Origin: Porticoccaceae bacterium LTM1
GTDB taxonomy: Bacteria > Pseudomonadota > Gammaproteobacteria > Pseudomonadales > Porticoccaceae
Assembly (NCBI GenBank): GCA_030252795.1
Contig: CP127080.1
Location: 1,314,501 to 1,378,500, forward strand
Length of the DNA: 64,000 nucleotides
Direction: 5' to 3'
Part shown: piece after piece, positions 34,452 to 42,739 of the stretch
Position numbering within the stretch: position 1 is the first letter of the stretch
How the letters are laid out: every line of letters starts with the position of its first letter
Notes under the pieces: model-generated
Told to the model about the DNA's origin: nothing
Seen by the model: only the letters and a program-made list of their open reading frames with translations
Databases searched by the model: none
Made by a program: the position numbers and the translations under genes

Positions 34452-35438
34452 TCAAGCCGAGGGAACTTCAGCAATCAATCGGTCGATAACCTTATTGGCG
34501 TCGATGCCTTTCGCTTCTGCTTCGAAGCTCAAGATCAATCGATGACGCAGCACATCATGAGCGACAGCGCGAATATCATCCGGGCTGACATAGTCGCGCC
34601 CCTGCAACCATGCGTAGGCTCGAGCGCAACTGTCGAGGGCGATAGTGGCACGGGGGCTGGCGCCGTAATCCAGCCAGCTGCCGAGTTCTTCGTGGTACTT
34701 CTCAGGGGTACGTGTGGCGAGTACCAGTTGTACCAGATACTCCTCAACTGCTTCGGTCATGTGCAGGCTGGCGATTTCCCTGCGGGCATCAAAAAGCGCT
34801 TTTTCGGTAACTTCATTTGGTTTGGCAACGGTTTCGGAGAGGCTTTCCCCGCGTGCCAGGCGCAGAATGCCACGCTCGGCTTCCGGGTCCGGGTAATCCA
34901 CGAGAACATGCATCAAAAAACGGTCCATCTGAGCTTCCGGAAGCGGGTAGGTGCCTTCCTGTTCGATGGGGTTTTGGGTAGCCATCACCAGGAACAGCTT
35001 GGGAAGCGGGTAGGTTTTGCGTCCAATACTGATTTGTCGCTCTGCCATGGCCTCCAGGAGCGCGGACTGCACTTTGGCTGGTGCGCGGTTGATTTCATCG
35101 GCCAGCACCAGATTGTGAAAGATCGGTCCGGGCTGAAAGCGGAAGCTGCCGTCTTCATGATGGTAGATGTCACTACCGGTGATATCTGAAGGCAGAAGGT
35201 CCGGTGTGAATTGCACACGGTGGAAATCGCCCTCAATACCATCGGCCAAAGCCTTGATGGCGCGGGTTTTTGCAAGCCCCGGTGCGCCCTCAACCAATAG
35301 GTGGCCGTCGGCCAGCAGGGCGATCAATAGGCGCTCGGTGAGGTGGGTCTGGCCGATAATCTGACTGTTCAGCCAGTCCCGTAAGCCCTGAATTTGTTGC
35401 TGAGTACTGTTTGAAATGTGCGTTTCTGTTAGTTCCAT
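34452..35438 (-). CDS. MoxR family AAA+ ATPase
   Basis: An AAA+ ATPase of about 328 residues. Walker A is EGAPGLAKTR, Walker B is LVLADEINRAP, and sensor regions lie in VMATQNPIEQEGTYPLPEAQ. MoxR ATPases act as chaperones for VWA-domain partners, which here would be the BatA and BatB/C proteins downstream. I use the ATG at 35438; a GTG at 35450 adds four residues and neither start has a strong ribosome site. It is the first gene of the six-gene minus-strand operon. Confidence 0.93.
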   Translation of the reverse strand: MELTETHISNSTQQQIQGLRDWLNSQIIGQTHLTERLLIALLADGHLLVEGAPGLAKTRAIKALADGIEGDFHRVQFTPDLLPSDITGSDIYHHEDGSFRFQPGPIFHNLVLADEINRAPAKVQSALLEAMAERQISIGRKTYPLPKLFLVMATQNPIEQEGTYPLPEAQMDRFLMHVLVDYPDPEAERGILRLARGESLSETVAKPNEVTEKALFDARREIASLHMTEAVEEYLVQLVLATRTPEKYHEELGSWLDYGASPRATIALDSCARAYAWLQGRDYVSPDDIRAVAHDVLRHRLILSFEAEAKGIDANKVIDRLIAEVPSA

Positions 35439-35691
35439 GAAATTTTTCACTGAATTGTCAAATTATGTTCATTTGTGGTAGTGCGGCGGGATGCGGAAAA
35501 TTGTAAACTTCGCCCACCCAGCATACCAGTCAATGGATTTGGTTATATCCCGAATGGCAGTACACCGAAACAATGGGGTGCCAGAGGGTAACAAAGATCA
35601 TTGCTGACAGGGAAAGTTCCCTGCCTGTTGGTGCTGTAAGTAGAGTCAATAATTAAATTTTCAAGTTAACAGCCGTATTGGGAGTGTGAGT

Positions 35692-38600
35692 GTGGATACC
35701 GGTCGTAGCGAGCCTTTTTTCCAAAAGCTCGAAGAGAAGATCAACAATAGTTACGAGGCCAGTCTTTCGGCGCAACTGATACCCTTTGCCCGAAGGGTGT
35801 TTGATCTGCTGCCACTGGAAGAATATATCGACACTCCACTGGCCGATCTGTCCGGCTTTGTTGGCAACTTATGGGACTTCTTCCAGCATTACGACGGAAA
35901 GGGTCCAAAGATTCGCGCCTTTAACCCCAGTCTGGAAGAAGATGGCTGGTTGAGCCAGCATTCCGTTATCTTCATCGCCCAGCGCGATATGCCTTTCCTG
36001 GTTGACTCCCTGCGCATCGAACTCAACAACCGCGGCCTTAATATTCACACCAACAAAAGTACTCTTTTCAACGTAAAACGCGATGAAAAGCACAACTTGA
36101 TTGCTCCGGTATATGATGGTGATGGCACTGGTCGTGAAGCACTTATGGTGTTCCTGGTAGATCTGCACTCATCTCAAGAAGAGCTGGATGTATTGGCTGA
36201 GAGCATGGTCGATGTACTGGCTGATGTTGAAGCTGTGGTGGAAGACTTCCACCCGATGCTGGATCGCGTTGAGCAACTGATTGAAGAGACGGCTCAGGTT
36301 CGCAGCGGAACGTCTGTTGAAGAGCGCGACGAAGCTGTTGAACTCCTGAAATTCCTCCACAATGGTTATTACACCTTCCTTGGCTGTTCCGAATACGAGC
36401 GTTATGAGGAAAATGGCCAGCAAATGCTGCGTGAAAATGAAGAACGTCGTCTCGGCCTCTTCAAGCTGCATGGCGGTGAAGCCAGTGCTGAAGCACTGCA
36501 GGACCTGAACCCCGGGGTTCGTGGTTTTTACGAAAATGACAATCTGCTCGGGTTTACCTACTCTTCCGTTCGCTCGCGCGTTCACCGCAATATTCACGCT
36601 GATTATGTGGTGATTAAGCGTTACAACAAAAACGGTGATGCTATTGGTGAAGTTCGTTTGCTGGGTATGTTTACCTCCCCGGTGTACACCCTTAGCCCGA
36701 CCCAGATTCCTGTGCTGCGCCAGAAAGTTAAAAGAGTATTTGAGCGCTCCGGCCTGCGCCCGGAAAGCCACGACGGCAAAGCATTACGTCAGCTGCTTGA
36801 AGTTCACCCACGCGATGAGCTGTTCCAGAGCACAGATGACGATCTCTACAACACCATTATTCGCGTATGGCAGCTGAATGAGCGCCGTAAAGTGCGTTTC
36901 TTCATGCGTACAGATCCGTATGAAAAGTTTGTTAACTGCATGGTGTACATCCCTCGTGACCTGTACAACACCGATGTGCGCGAGCGGGTTGAAAAGATGC
37001 TGGAAGAGCAGCTGGGTGCTACTGAACGCGAGTTCTACACCTACCTGTCGGAATCAGTATTGGCACGTATCCAGTTTATTTTCCGCATCGATAGTGATCG
37101 CTACAAATCACTGAATGCCACTGAGCTGGAACAGCGCATTGTCCAGATTACTCGCAATTGGAGTGACGACCTTCAAGCCGCCGGTCTGGAGCACTGGGGT
37201 GAAGATGAGGGACAGCGCCTGTTCCGCATTTACGGCCGCGGATTCTCTACCAGTTACCAGGAAAGCTTTGATCCGCGTTCAGCAGTCAACGACATTGAGC
37301 TGATGGAGTCACTGAAAGACAACAAACTGGCGATGAGCTTCTATCAGCCGCCAGCTGTTGCCAAAGATGTGATGCGCTTTAAGGTGTTCCATTGCGACTC
37401 TCCGCTGGAACTCTCATCCATGGTTCCGCTGCTGGAAAACCTGGGTTTCCGGGTTCAGGGTGAACACCCGTATCAAATCAAAACCGTAGACGGCAAGCAG
37501 ATCTTCCTGTCTGACTTTATCCTGAAGTTCCGTCTCAATATCGATGTGGATGTACCGACAGTTCGCAGTAACTTCCAGGATGCTTTCCGTGCTGTATGGC
37601 TGGGGGAGGCGGACAACGACTCTTTCAACCGATTGGTGATTGGCGCTCGTCTGGACTGGCGTTCAGTGGCGATGCTGCGGATGTACGGCAGATATATGAA
37701 ACAGTTGGGCTTCAGCCTCAGCCAGAAGTTTGTAGCCAATACACTCGCTAAAAATCTTGAGACCACTCGTAATCTGGTGGCACTGTTCAAAAGTCATTTT
37801 GAGCCGCGCTACGAACAGGACGGTCGCGCCGAGCGCCTGACCAGCAAGATTCTGTCGGCTCTGGATGAGGTGGATAACCTCAACGAAGACAAGGTTCTGC
37901 GTACCTACCTGAACCTGATCAATGCCACCTTGCGCACCAATTTCTTCCAGCTGGATGCTGAGGGCAACCACAAGCCTTACATGTCCATCAAGTTGGCAAC
38001 CCGCCAATTGGCTGAGGCGCCTAAACCGCGTCCGATGTTTGAAATCTTTGTTTATTCACCGCGCATGGAGGGTGTTCACCTGCGCGGCGGCAAGGTTGCT
38101 CGCGGTGGCTTGCGCTGGTCCGATCGAATGGAAGATTACCGTACCGAAGTACTGGGTCTGGTTAAGGCCCAACAGGTTAAGAACGCGGTAATTGTGCCTA
38201 CAGGCTCCAAGGGTTGTTTTGTGGCCAAGCGCCTGCACCTCACCCATGGGCGCGAAGAGTTTATGGCGGAAGGTATTGCCTGCTACCAGACCTTTATTCG
38301 TGGCCTGCTGGATCTGACCGATAACATCGTTGGTGGTGAAATCATTCCGCCGAAAGATGTTGTACGCCTGGACGAAGATGACCCCTATCTGGTGGTTGCA
38401 GCGGATAAAGGTACCGCGACGTTCTCTGATATCGCTAACAAGATCTCTGAAGAGTATGGTCACTGGCTGGGCGATGCTTTCGCTTCTGGCGGCAGTAACG
38501 GATACGACCACAAAGGTATGGGTATTACCGCCCGTGGTGCCTGGGTGGCGGTTCAGCGTCACTTCCGTGAACGCGGCCTGAATACGCAGGAAGATGAATT

Positions 38601-40527
38601 TACCGTTATTGGTATTGGCGACATGGGCGGTGACGTATTTGGTAACGGCATGCTGTTGTCAGACAAGATTCGCCTGAAGGTGGCATTTAACCACCTGCAC
38701 ATCTTTATCGACCCGAATCCGGATGCAGCGGCGACCTTCCCGGAGCGCAAGCGTCTGTTTGAAACTCCGCAAACCACTTGGGCGGATTTCAATCCTGAGT
38801 TGATTTCCGAGGGTGGTGGTGTATTTGATCGCAGCGCCAAGTCCATCAAGCTGACGCCTCAAATCAAAGAGTCGTTTGAAATTGAAGCAGATGAGCTGTC
38901 CCCGACTGAGCTGATTCATCAGTTGCTGAAGTCAAAAGTGGACCTGATCTGGAACGGCGGTATCGGTACTTATGTGAAGGCCACCGGTGAGTCCCATGAA
39001 GAGGTGGGCGACCGCGCAAACGACAGCCTGCGGGTGAACGGTAAAGATCTGCGCTGCCGCGTATTTGGTGAGGGCGGTAACCTGGGGATGACCCAGCGTG
39101 GCCGCGTTGAGTTCTCCCAGAACGGCGGCTCCTGTAATACCGACTTTATCGATAATGCCGGAGGTGTGGACTGTTCCGACCACGAAGTAAACATGAAGAT
39201 CCTGCTGAACGAACTGGTCAGCAGCCAGGATCTGACCATGAAACAGCGCAATGTGATGCTGGAAGAGATGACTGACGATGTGGGTCATCTGGTGCTGGAG
39301 AACAACTATCAGCAAACCCAGGCAATCAGTGTTGCCGAATTCCATTGCCCGAGTAACCTCGCTGAATACTGGCGCTTTATCTCCACATTGGAGAGCAAGG
39401 GCCGCCTGGATCGCGCGCTGGAATTCCTGCCAAGTGATGAGGAACTGGGTGAGCGTAACGTACGTGGTCAGGGCCTGGTTCGTCCGGAGTTGTCTACCTT
39501 GATCTCTTACGCCAAGGTGGAGCTGAAGGAGGCGTTGATCAATTCCGACGTTGCGGATAATGCTTACATGGCGAAAGCGGTGGAAACCTTGTTCCCGCAA
39601 CGGATGCGCAATGAATACAACGCCCAGATTCATCAGCACAGCCTGCGTCGTGAAATTATCGCCACGCAGTTGGCTAACCAGCTGATTAATACCATGGGCC
39701 TGACGTTCTTTATGCGTCAGCAGGAGTCTACGGGTGCCAATGCCGGTGAGACCCTGAAGGCCTACGCGATTGTCCGTGACATCTTTGGCTTTACTGATGT
39801 CTGGAGTGATCTTGAAGCCCTGGACTACAAAGTTTCCGCCGCACTGCAGTTGGAACTGTTGACGATCTATATGCGCCTTGGCCGTCGCGCTACCCGTTGG
39901 GTGTTGCGCAACTGGCGAGGTAACCTGGATCCAGCCAAGCTGATTCCAAGACTGCGTCCGCAAATTGCCATAATTGAAGATCTGTTGTCGGAGATTATGG
40001 TTGGTGAGCACGCTGAACAGTGGCATAGCCTGCACGATAACCTGATTGAAAAAGGTGTCAGTGAAAGGGCTGCCAAGCTTGCAGCCAGTGCCAGCAGTTT
40101 GTTCTACGTACTGGGTGTTGCCGAGATTGCGCTCAACACTAATGTGCCGGTGGATTATGTTCTGCGCCTTTACCACTTGCTGGGCCACCACCTGTCCCTG
40201 GACTGGTTTGGTGATCAGATTGTGTCACTGCGTCCTGAAACCCGTTGGAAGGACTTCGCGCGTGAGTCTTTCGTGGATGAGCTGGAAGCACACCGCCGCA
40301 GTCTGACTCTTGCTGTACTGCAGGAGTATGACCAGAAAGATGATATCAATGGTGTCGTGAAGAGCTGGAGCAGTAAGCACAGCCAGCTGGTAGGTCGTTG
40401 GCAGGATACCGTTCAGGAACTGCGTTCTACTACTACCCAGGACTTTGCTATGTACTCTGTAGCACTGCGCGAACTGCAGGATCTGTCCCGCAGTACTGGC
40501 AGTCAGGTGACTCTTGCTGCCGAGTAA
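35692..40527 (+). CDS. gdhB: Large NAD-dependent glutamate dehydrogenase (about 180 kDa class)
   Basis: A very long (1611-residue) NAD-specific glutamate dehydrogenase of the class found in pseudomonads and Streptomyces, converting glutamate to 2-oxoglutarate and ammonia for catabolism. Long N-terminal regulatory (ACT-like) domains cover about the first 700 residues. The catalytic core includes KVARGGLRWSDR, the lysine-containing VPTGSKGCFVAK, GGEIIPPKD and the dinucleotide region VIGIGDMGGDVFGNGML. A long C-terminal helical domain follows. I use GTG 35692, with GGGAG seven bases upstream; GTG 35686 is too close to that site. It stands alone and is followed by a terminator. Confidence 0.93.
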   Translation: MDTGRSEPFFQKLEEKINNSYEASLSAQLIPFARRVFDLLPLEEYIDTPLADLSGFVGNLWDFFQHYDGKGPKIRAFNPSLEEDGWLSQHSVIFIAQRDMPFLVDSLRIELNNRGLNIHTNKSTLFNVKRDEKHNLIAPVYDGDGTGREALMVFLVDLHSSQEELDVLAESMVDVLADVEAVVEDFHPMLDRVEQLIEETAQVRSGTSVEERDEAVELLKFLHNGYYTFLGCSEYERYEENGQQMLRENEERRLGLFKLHGGEASAEALQDLNPGVRGFYENDNLLGFTYSSVRSRVHRNIHADYVVIKRYNKNGDAIGEVRLLGMFTSPVYTLSPTQIPVLRQKVKRVFERSGLRPESHDGKALRQLLEVHPRDELFQSTDDDLYNTIIRVWQLNERRKVRFFMRTDPYEKFVNCMVYIPRDLYNTDVRERVEKMLEEQLGATEREFYTYLSESVLARIQFIFRIDSDRYKSLNATELEQRIVQITRNWSDDLQAAGLEHWGEDEGQRLFRIYGRGFSTSYQESFDPRSAVNDIELMESLKDNKLAMSFYQPPAVAKDVMRFKVFHCDSPLELSSMVPLLENLGFRVQGEHPYQIKTVDGKQIFLSDFILKFRLNIDVDVPTVRSNFQDAFRAVWLGEADNDSFNRLVIGARLDWRSVAMLRMYGRYMKQLGFSLSQKFVANTLAKNLETTRNLVALFKSHFEPRYEQDGRAERLTSKILSALDEVDNLNEDKVLRTYLNLINATLRTNFFQLDAEGNHKPYMSIKLATRQLAEAPKPRPMFEIFVYSPRMEGVHLRGGKVARGGLRWSDRMEDYRTEVLGLVKAQQVKNAVIVPTGSKGCFVAKRLHLTHGREEFMAEGIACYQTFIRGLLDLTDNIVGGEIIPPKDVVRLDEDDPYLVVAADKGTATFSDIANKISEEYGHWLGDAFASGGSNGYDHKGMGITARGAWVAVQRHFRERGLNTQEDEFTVIGIGDMGGDVFGNGMLLSDKIRLKVAFNHLHIFIDPNPDAAATFPERKRLFETPQTTWADFNPELISEGGGVFDRSAKSIKLTPQIKESFEIEADELSPTELIHQLLKSKVDLIWNGGIGTYVKATGESHEEVGDRANDSLRVNGKDLRCRVFGEGGNLGMTQRGRVEFSQNGGSCNTDFIDNAGGVDCSDHEVNMKILLNELVSSQDLTMKQRNVMLEEMTDDVGHLVLENNYQQTQAISVAEFHCPSNLAEYWRFISTLESKGRLDRALEFLPSDEELGERNVRGQGLVRPELSTLISYAKVELKEALINSDVADNAYMAKAVETLFPQRMRNEYNAQIHQHSLRREIIATQLANQLINTMGLTFFMRQQESTGANAGETLKAYAIVRDIFGFTDVWSDLEALDYKVSAALQLELLTIYMRLGRRATRWVLRNWRGNLDPAKLIPRLRPQIAIIEDLLSEIMVGEHAEQWHSLHDNLIEKGVSERAAKLAASASSLFYVLGVAEIALNTNVPVDYVLRLYHLLGHHLSLDWFGDQIVSLRPETRWKDFARESFVDELEAHRRSLTLAVLQEYDQKDDINGVVKSWSSKHSQLVGRWQDTVQELRSTTTQDFAMYSVALRELQDLSRSTGSQVTLAAE

Positions 40528-40552
40528 TTGAAGGCATTTTGAGGTACCATTG

Positions 40553-40577
40553 CGCCGGCCTACTTGGCCGGCGTTTT
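40553..40577 (+). terminator. Rho-independent terminator of the glutamate dehydrogenase gene
   Basis: An 8-bp stem CGCCGGCC/GGCCGGCG (40553-40560, 40566-40573) with loop TACTT is followed by TTTT, 25 bases after the stop codon. Confidence 0.9.
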
Positions 40578-40590
40578 AATAATTGGTGTT

Positions 40591-40858
40591 AGGGCCTGTT
40601 CACACTAATTGAATATTTACTGCTGAGGGCCATTTTTTGGGCCAGCAAGGCAGAAGGAGTGAAGTGTAGTTACTCTACATAAACGACTGATAACACTGCT
40701 GGGCGAAAAAATGGCTTCAGCCCTTCGGGTTGTGTCTAAAAAAGCACCACCCTGCGTTATTCGTCGTTTATTTGGAATGACCAAACTGCTCTCCTCATGC
40801 CTTGATTGGCACTTTTTTAGACACAACAGTAAGTATTCAATTAGTGTGAACAGGCCCT
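40591..40858. repeat. 268-bp MITE-like element with 32-base inverted ends
   Basis: Terminal arms 40591-40622 and 40827-40858 match at 31 of 32 positions. Nested inside are a second inverted pair (40730-40744 with 40812-40826, 15 of 15) and a third (40629-40643 with 40700-40714, 13 of 15). It encodes no protein I would accept. The compound hairpin resembles dispersed non-coding elements of marine gammaproteobacteria; I cannot name a family with confidence. Confidence 0.85.
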
Positions 40859-40877
40859 GGTTAGGTGCCACGATTCC

Positions 40878-40954
40878 GCCCATTGGCAAGTGCCGGGAAG
40901 TGGTTCCTCATATACACACAAATCGTCACAACTTCCCGGCACTTGCCAATGGGC
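40878..40954. repeat. Long hairpin element, core family 2 (copy F)
   Basis: Perfect 24-base arms (40878-40901, 40931-40954) enclose a 29-base loop containing CCTCATATACACACAAATCG. The same loop motif, with one change, occurs at 52969-52988 between completely different arms. It lies in the gap between the glutamate dehydrogenase gene and pyrD. Confidence 0.9.
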
Positions 40955-41043
40955 TGATCACGGAGAAGGGAGAGGCCTGGGGGACAATTTGAAAAATACC
41001 GAGTTTTTTAGTTATAGGACACTGTTGTCTAACAAATCTAAAG

Positions 41044-41151
41044 ACGTGGGTTGGGTATTGCTTGATGTGACCGTGGCCAGCATGGATGCTGGCCTCGAGC
41101 CTACATGGATGTATTTACGGCGTGTCACAGCAAGCAATACCTAATCCATGT
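41044..41151. repeat. Long hairpin element, core family 1 (copy D, inverted)
   Basis: 28-base arms (41044-41071, 41124-41151) pair at 24 positions, three of the four exceptions being G-T wobbles. The 52-base core (41072-41123), read on the minus strand, aligns gap-free with the cores at 9919 and 13006. The inner arm end (TTGCTGTGAC) is shared with copy A. It lies 25 bases before pyrD. Confidence 0.9.
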
Positions 41152-41176
41152 CCGGGAATACTATCAGGAACTAGTT

Positions 41177-42220
41177 ATGTACGATCTGGCCCGCAAAGCC
41201 CTGTTTTTATTACCTGCTGAAACTGCACATGAAGTGGCGTTGGATGCAATTGGTTGCGCAGAGCGGCTGAAGTTCACCAGCCTGATGAAAGCACCGGTTT
41301 CGGCACCGATTACGGTAATGGGGCTGGAGTTTCCTAATCCGGTCGGGTTGTCCGCGGGACTTGATAAAAACGGTGATTTTTTCAACGGGCTTGGTGCCCT
41401 GGGTTTTGGTTTTGTCGAGATTGGTACTGTAACGCCGCGACCACAGCCGGGTAATCCCAAGCCACGTCTGTTTCGCCTGCCGGAACACGGCGCAATTATC
41501 AATCGCCTGGGCTTTAACAATCTGGGTGTGGATCACCTGGTTGAACAGGTCAGGCACCGTCGCTACAAGGGGGTGCTGGGGATCAACATCGGTAAGAATT
41601 TTGATACGCCGGTTGAGAATGCAGTGGATGATTACCTGATTGGCATGGAAAAAGTGTACGCCCACGCCGACTACATCACTGTTAATATTTCATCCCCAAA
41701 CACACCGGGATTACGTGATCTTCAATTTGGTGAGAGTCTGGATAAGTTGCTGGCGCGTTTGAAAGTGGCCCAGCAGGAGCTTGCTGATCAGCATGGCCGC
41801 TACGTACCGCTTGCCGTGAAAATTGCTCCTGATATGGACAGCACCGGCTTGGAAGATATTGCGCGAATCCTCACCAACAGAGAGCTGGACGCTGTAATCG
41901 CGACCAACACCACAATCGACCGTGAAGCGGTTGCGGGCTCACAGTACGCCAACGAAGCCGGTGGCCTGAGCGGAATTCCGGTCAGGGAAAAGTCTACCAA
42001 GGTCATTGCTGAACTCAGCAAGCTGTTGGATGGCGCGCTGCCGATCATCGGTGTGGGCGGTATTTCCTGTGGTGCGGATGCGGTGGAAAAAATCGAGGCA
42101 GGTGCGAGTCTGGTGCAGGTGTACACCGGATTTATCTATCGTGGGCCAAAATTGATTAGAGAAGCGGCGGACGCTATCGCGTCCTCACACCGCTTCCAAA
42201 GCCTCGTTGCAGGCTCGTAG
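41177..42220 (+). CDS. pyrD: Dihydroorotate dehydrogenase (quinone), class 2
   Basis: A membrane-associated class 2 enzyme of pyrimidine synthesis, 347 residues, which oxidises dihydroorotate with quinone as acceptor. The N-terminal helix binds the membrane. The FMN and substrate regions [33 protein letters not shown] and NRLGFNN are intact, and the catalytic base serine lies in [16 protein letters not shown] with later [11 protein letters not shown] completes the barrel. The ATG at 41177 with AGGA seven bases upstream is the proper start; the frame continues further up into the hairpin element. The order pyrD-rmf-rlmKL is, from memory, shared with Pseudomonas. Confidence 0.96.
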   Translation: MYDLARKALFLLPAETAHEVALDAIGCAERLKFTSLMKAPVSAPITVMGLEFPNPVGLSAGLDKNGDFFNGLGALGFGFVEIGTVTPRPQPGNPKPRLFRLPEHGAIINRLGFNNLGVDHLVEQVRHRRYKGVLGINIGKNFDTPVENAVDDYLIGMEKVYAHADYITVNISSPNTPGLRDLQFGESLDKLLARLKVAQQELADQHGRYVPLAVKIAPDMDSTGLEDIARILTNRELDAVIATNTTIDREAVAGSQYANEAGGLSGIPVREKSTKVIAELSKLLDGALPIIGVGGISCGADAVEKIEAGASLVQVYTGFIYRGPKLIREAADAIASSHRFQSLVAGS

Positions 42221-42277
42221 TTGGGGCGTTTTAGCCCCGTTGGTATCCGGGTAGTACCCGGAAAATTGAATTGTGTT

Positions 42278-42317
42278 AAGGACACCTCTAAAAATCACTA
42301 TTTTTAGAGGTGTCCTT
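42278..42317. terminator. Bidirectional terminator between pyrD and rmf
   Basis: A perfect 18-bp stem (42278-42295 with 42300-42317) around CACT, with GGACACCTCT and an A/T-rich inner end. It lies nine bases from the rmf stop and 58 from pyrD, and could serve both convergent genes. A smaller CCGGGT/ACCCGG hairpin precedes it at 42248-42262. Confidence 0.85.
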
Positions 42318-42325
42318 GAGTCGAG

Positions 42326-42532
42326 CTACATATTGGCGGCTTTCTGGTTACCGGTAAATTGGTTATAACCAGACCAGTGATCTTCCCGGCCGACTCGCCA
42401 ACCACGATTCCACTCCATAGAGCTTTCGGTTTCTCCACTATGTGGGCAGCTGGATTTGGATTTTCCGTTGAAACCGGCTTGATAGCCTTTGATAAATGCG
42501 CGGTGGGAAAGGTCACGTTTTTGCCTTCTCAT
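42326..42532 (-). CDS. rmf: Ribosome modulation factor
   Basis: A 68-residue basic protein that dimerises 70S ribosomes into inactive 100S particles in stationary phase. The diagnostic start MRRQKRDLSHRAFIKGYQAG is followed by GKSKSSCPH and WNRGWRVGRED, close to the E. coli pattern. The C-terminus is longer than the E. coli protein (55 residues). GAGGAG lies nine bases before the ATG. It is a single gene divergent from rlmKL; the 207-base gap between them should hold both promoters. Confidence 0.94.
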   Translation of the reverse strand: MRRQKRDLSHRAFIKGYQAGFNGKSKSSCPHSGETESSMEWNRGWRVGREDHWSGYNQFTGNQKAANM

Positions 42533-42739
42533 ACTTATTGGCTCCTCGCGTTGTTCGGGTTGTGTTGTAATGATTTACCGGACAATTCACAGTTCAACAA
42601 ATTCTTCAGACACTGTCGAAGATTTAAATCGCCTTAATTGAGTCATTTTTATTACGACAGGGAATGAAAGCGCTAGTGTTAGGCCAAATGTTTCTCGAAT
42701 AGATGGCTTGGCAGCACTTTAGTATATGAGTACTGAGTT

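Noticed and set aside
38932-40191. Long minus-strand open frame (419 codons)
   Set aside because: It is antisense to the conserved glutamate dehydrogenase gene; its length reflects codon bias on the opposite strand.
40711-40992. Open frames inside the 268-bp compound element
   Set aside because: They cross nested inverted repeats and another hairpin element; no transposase-like motif is present.
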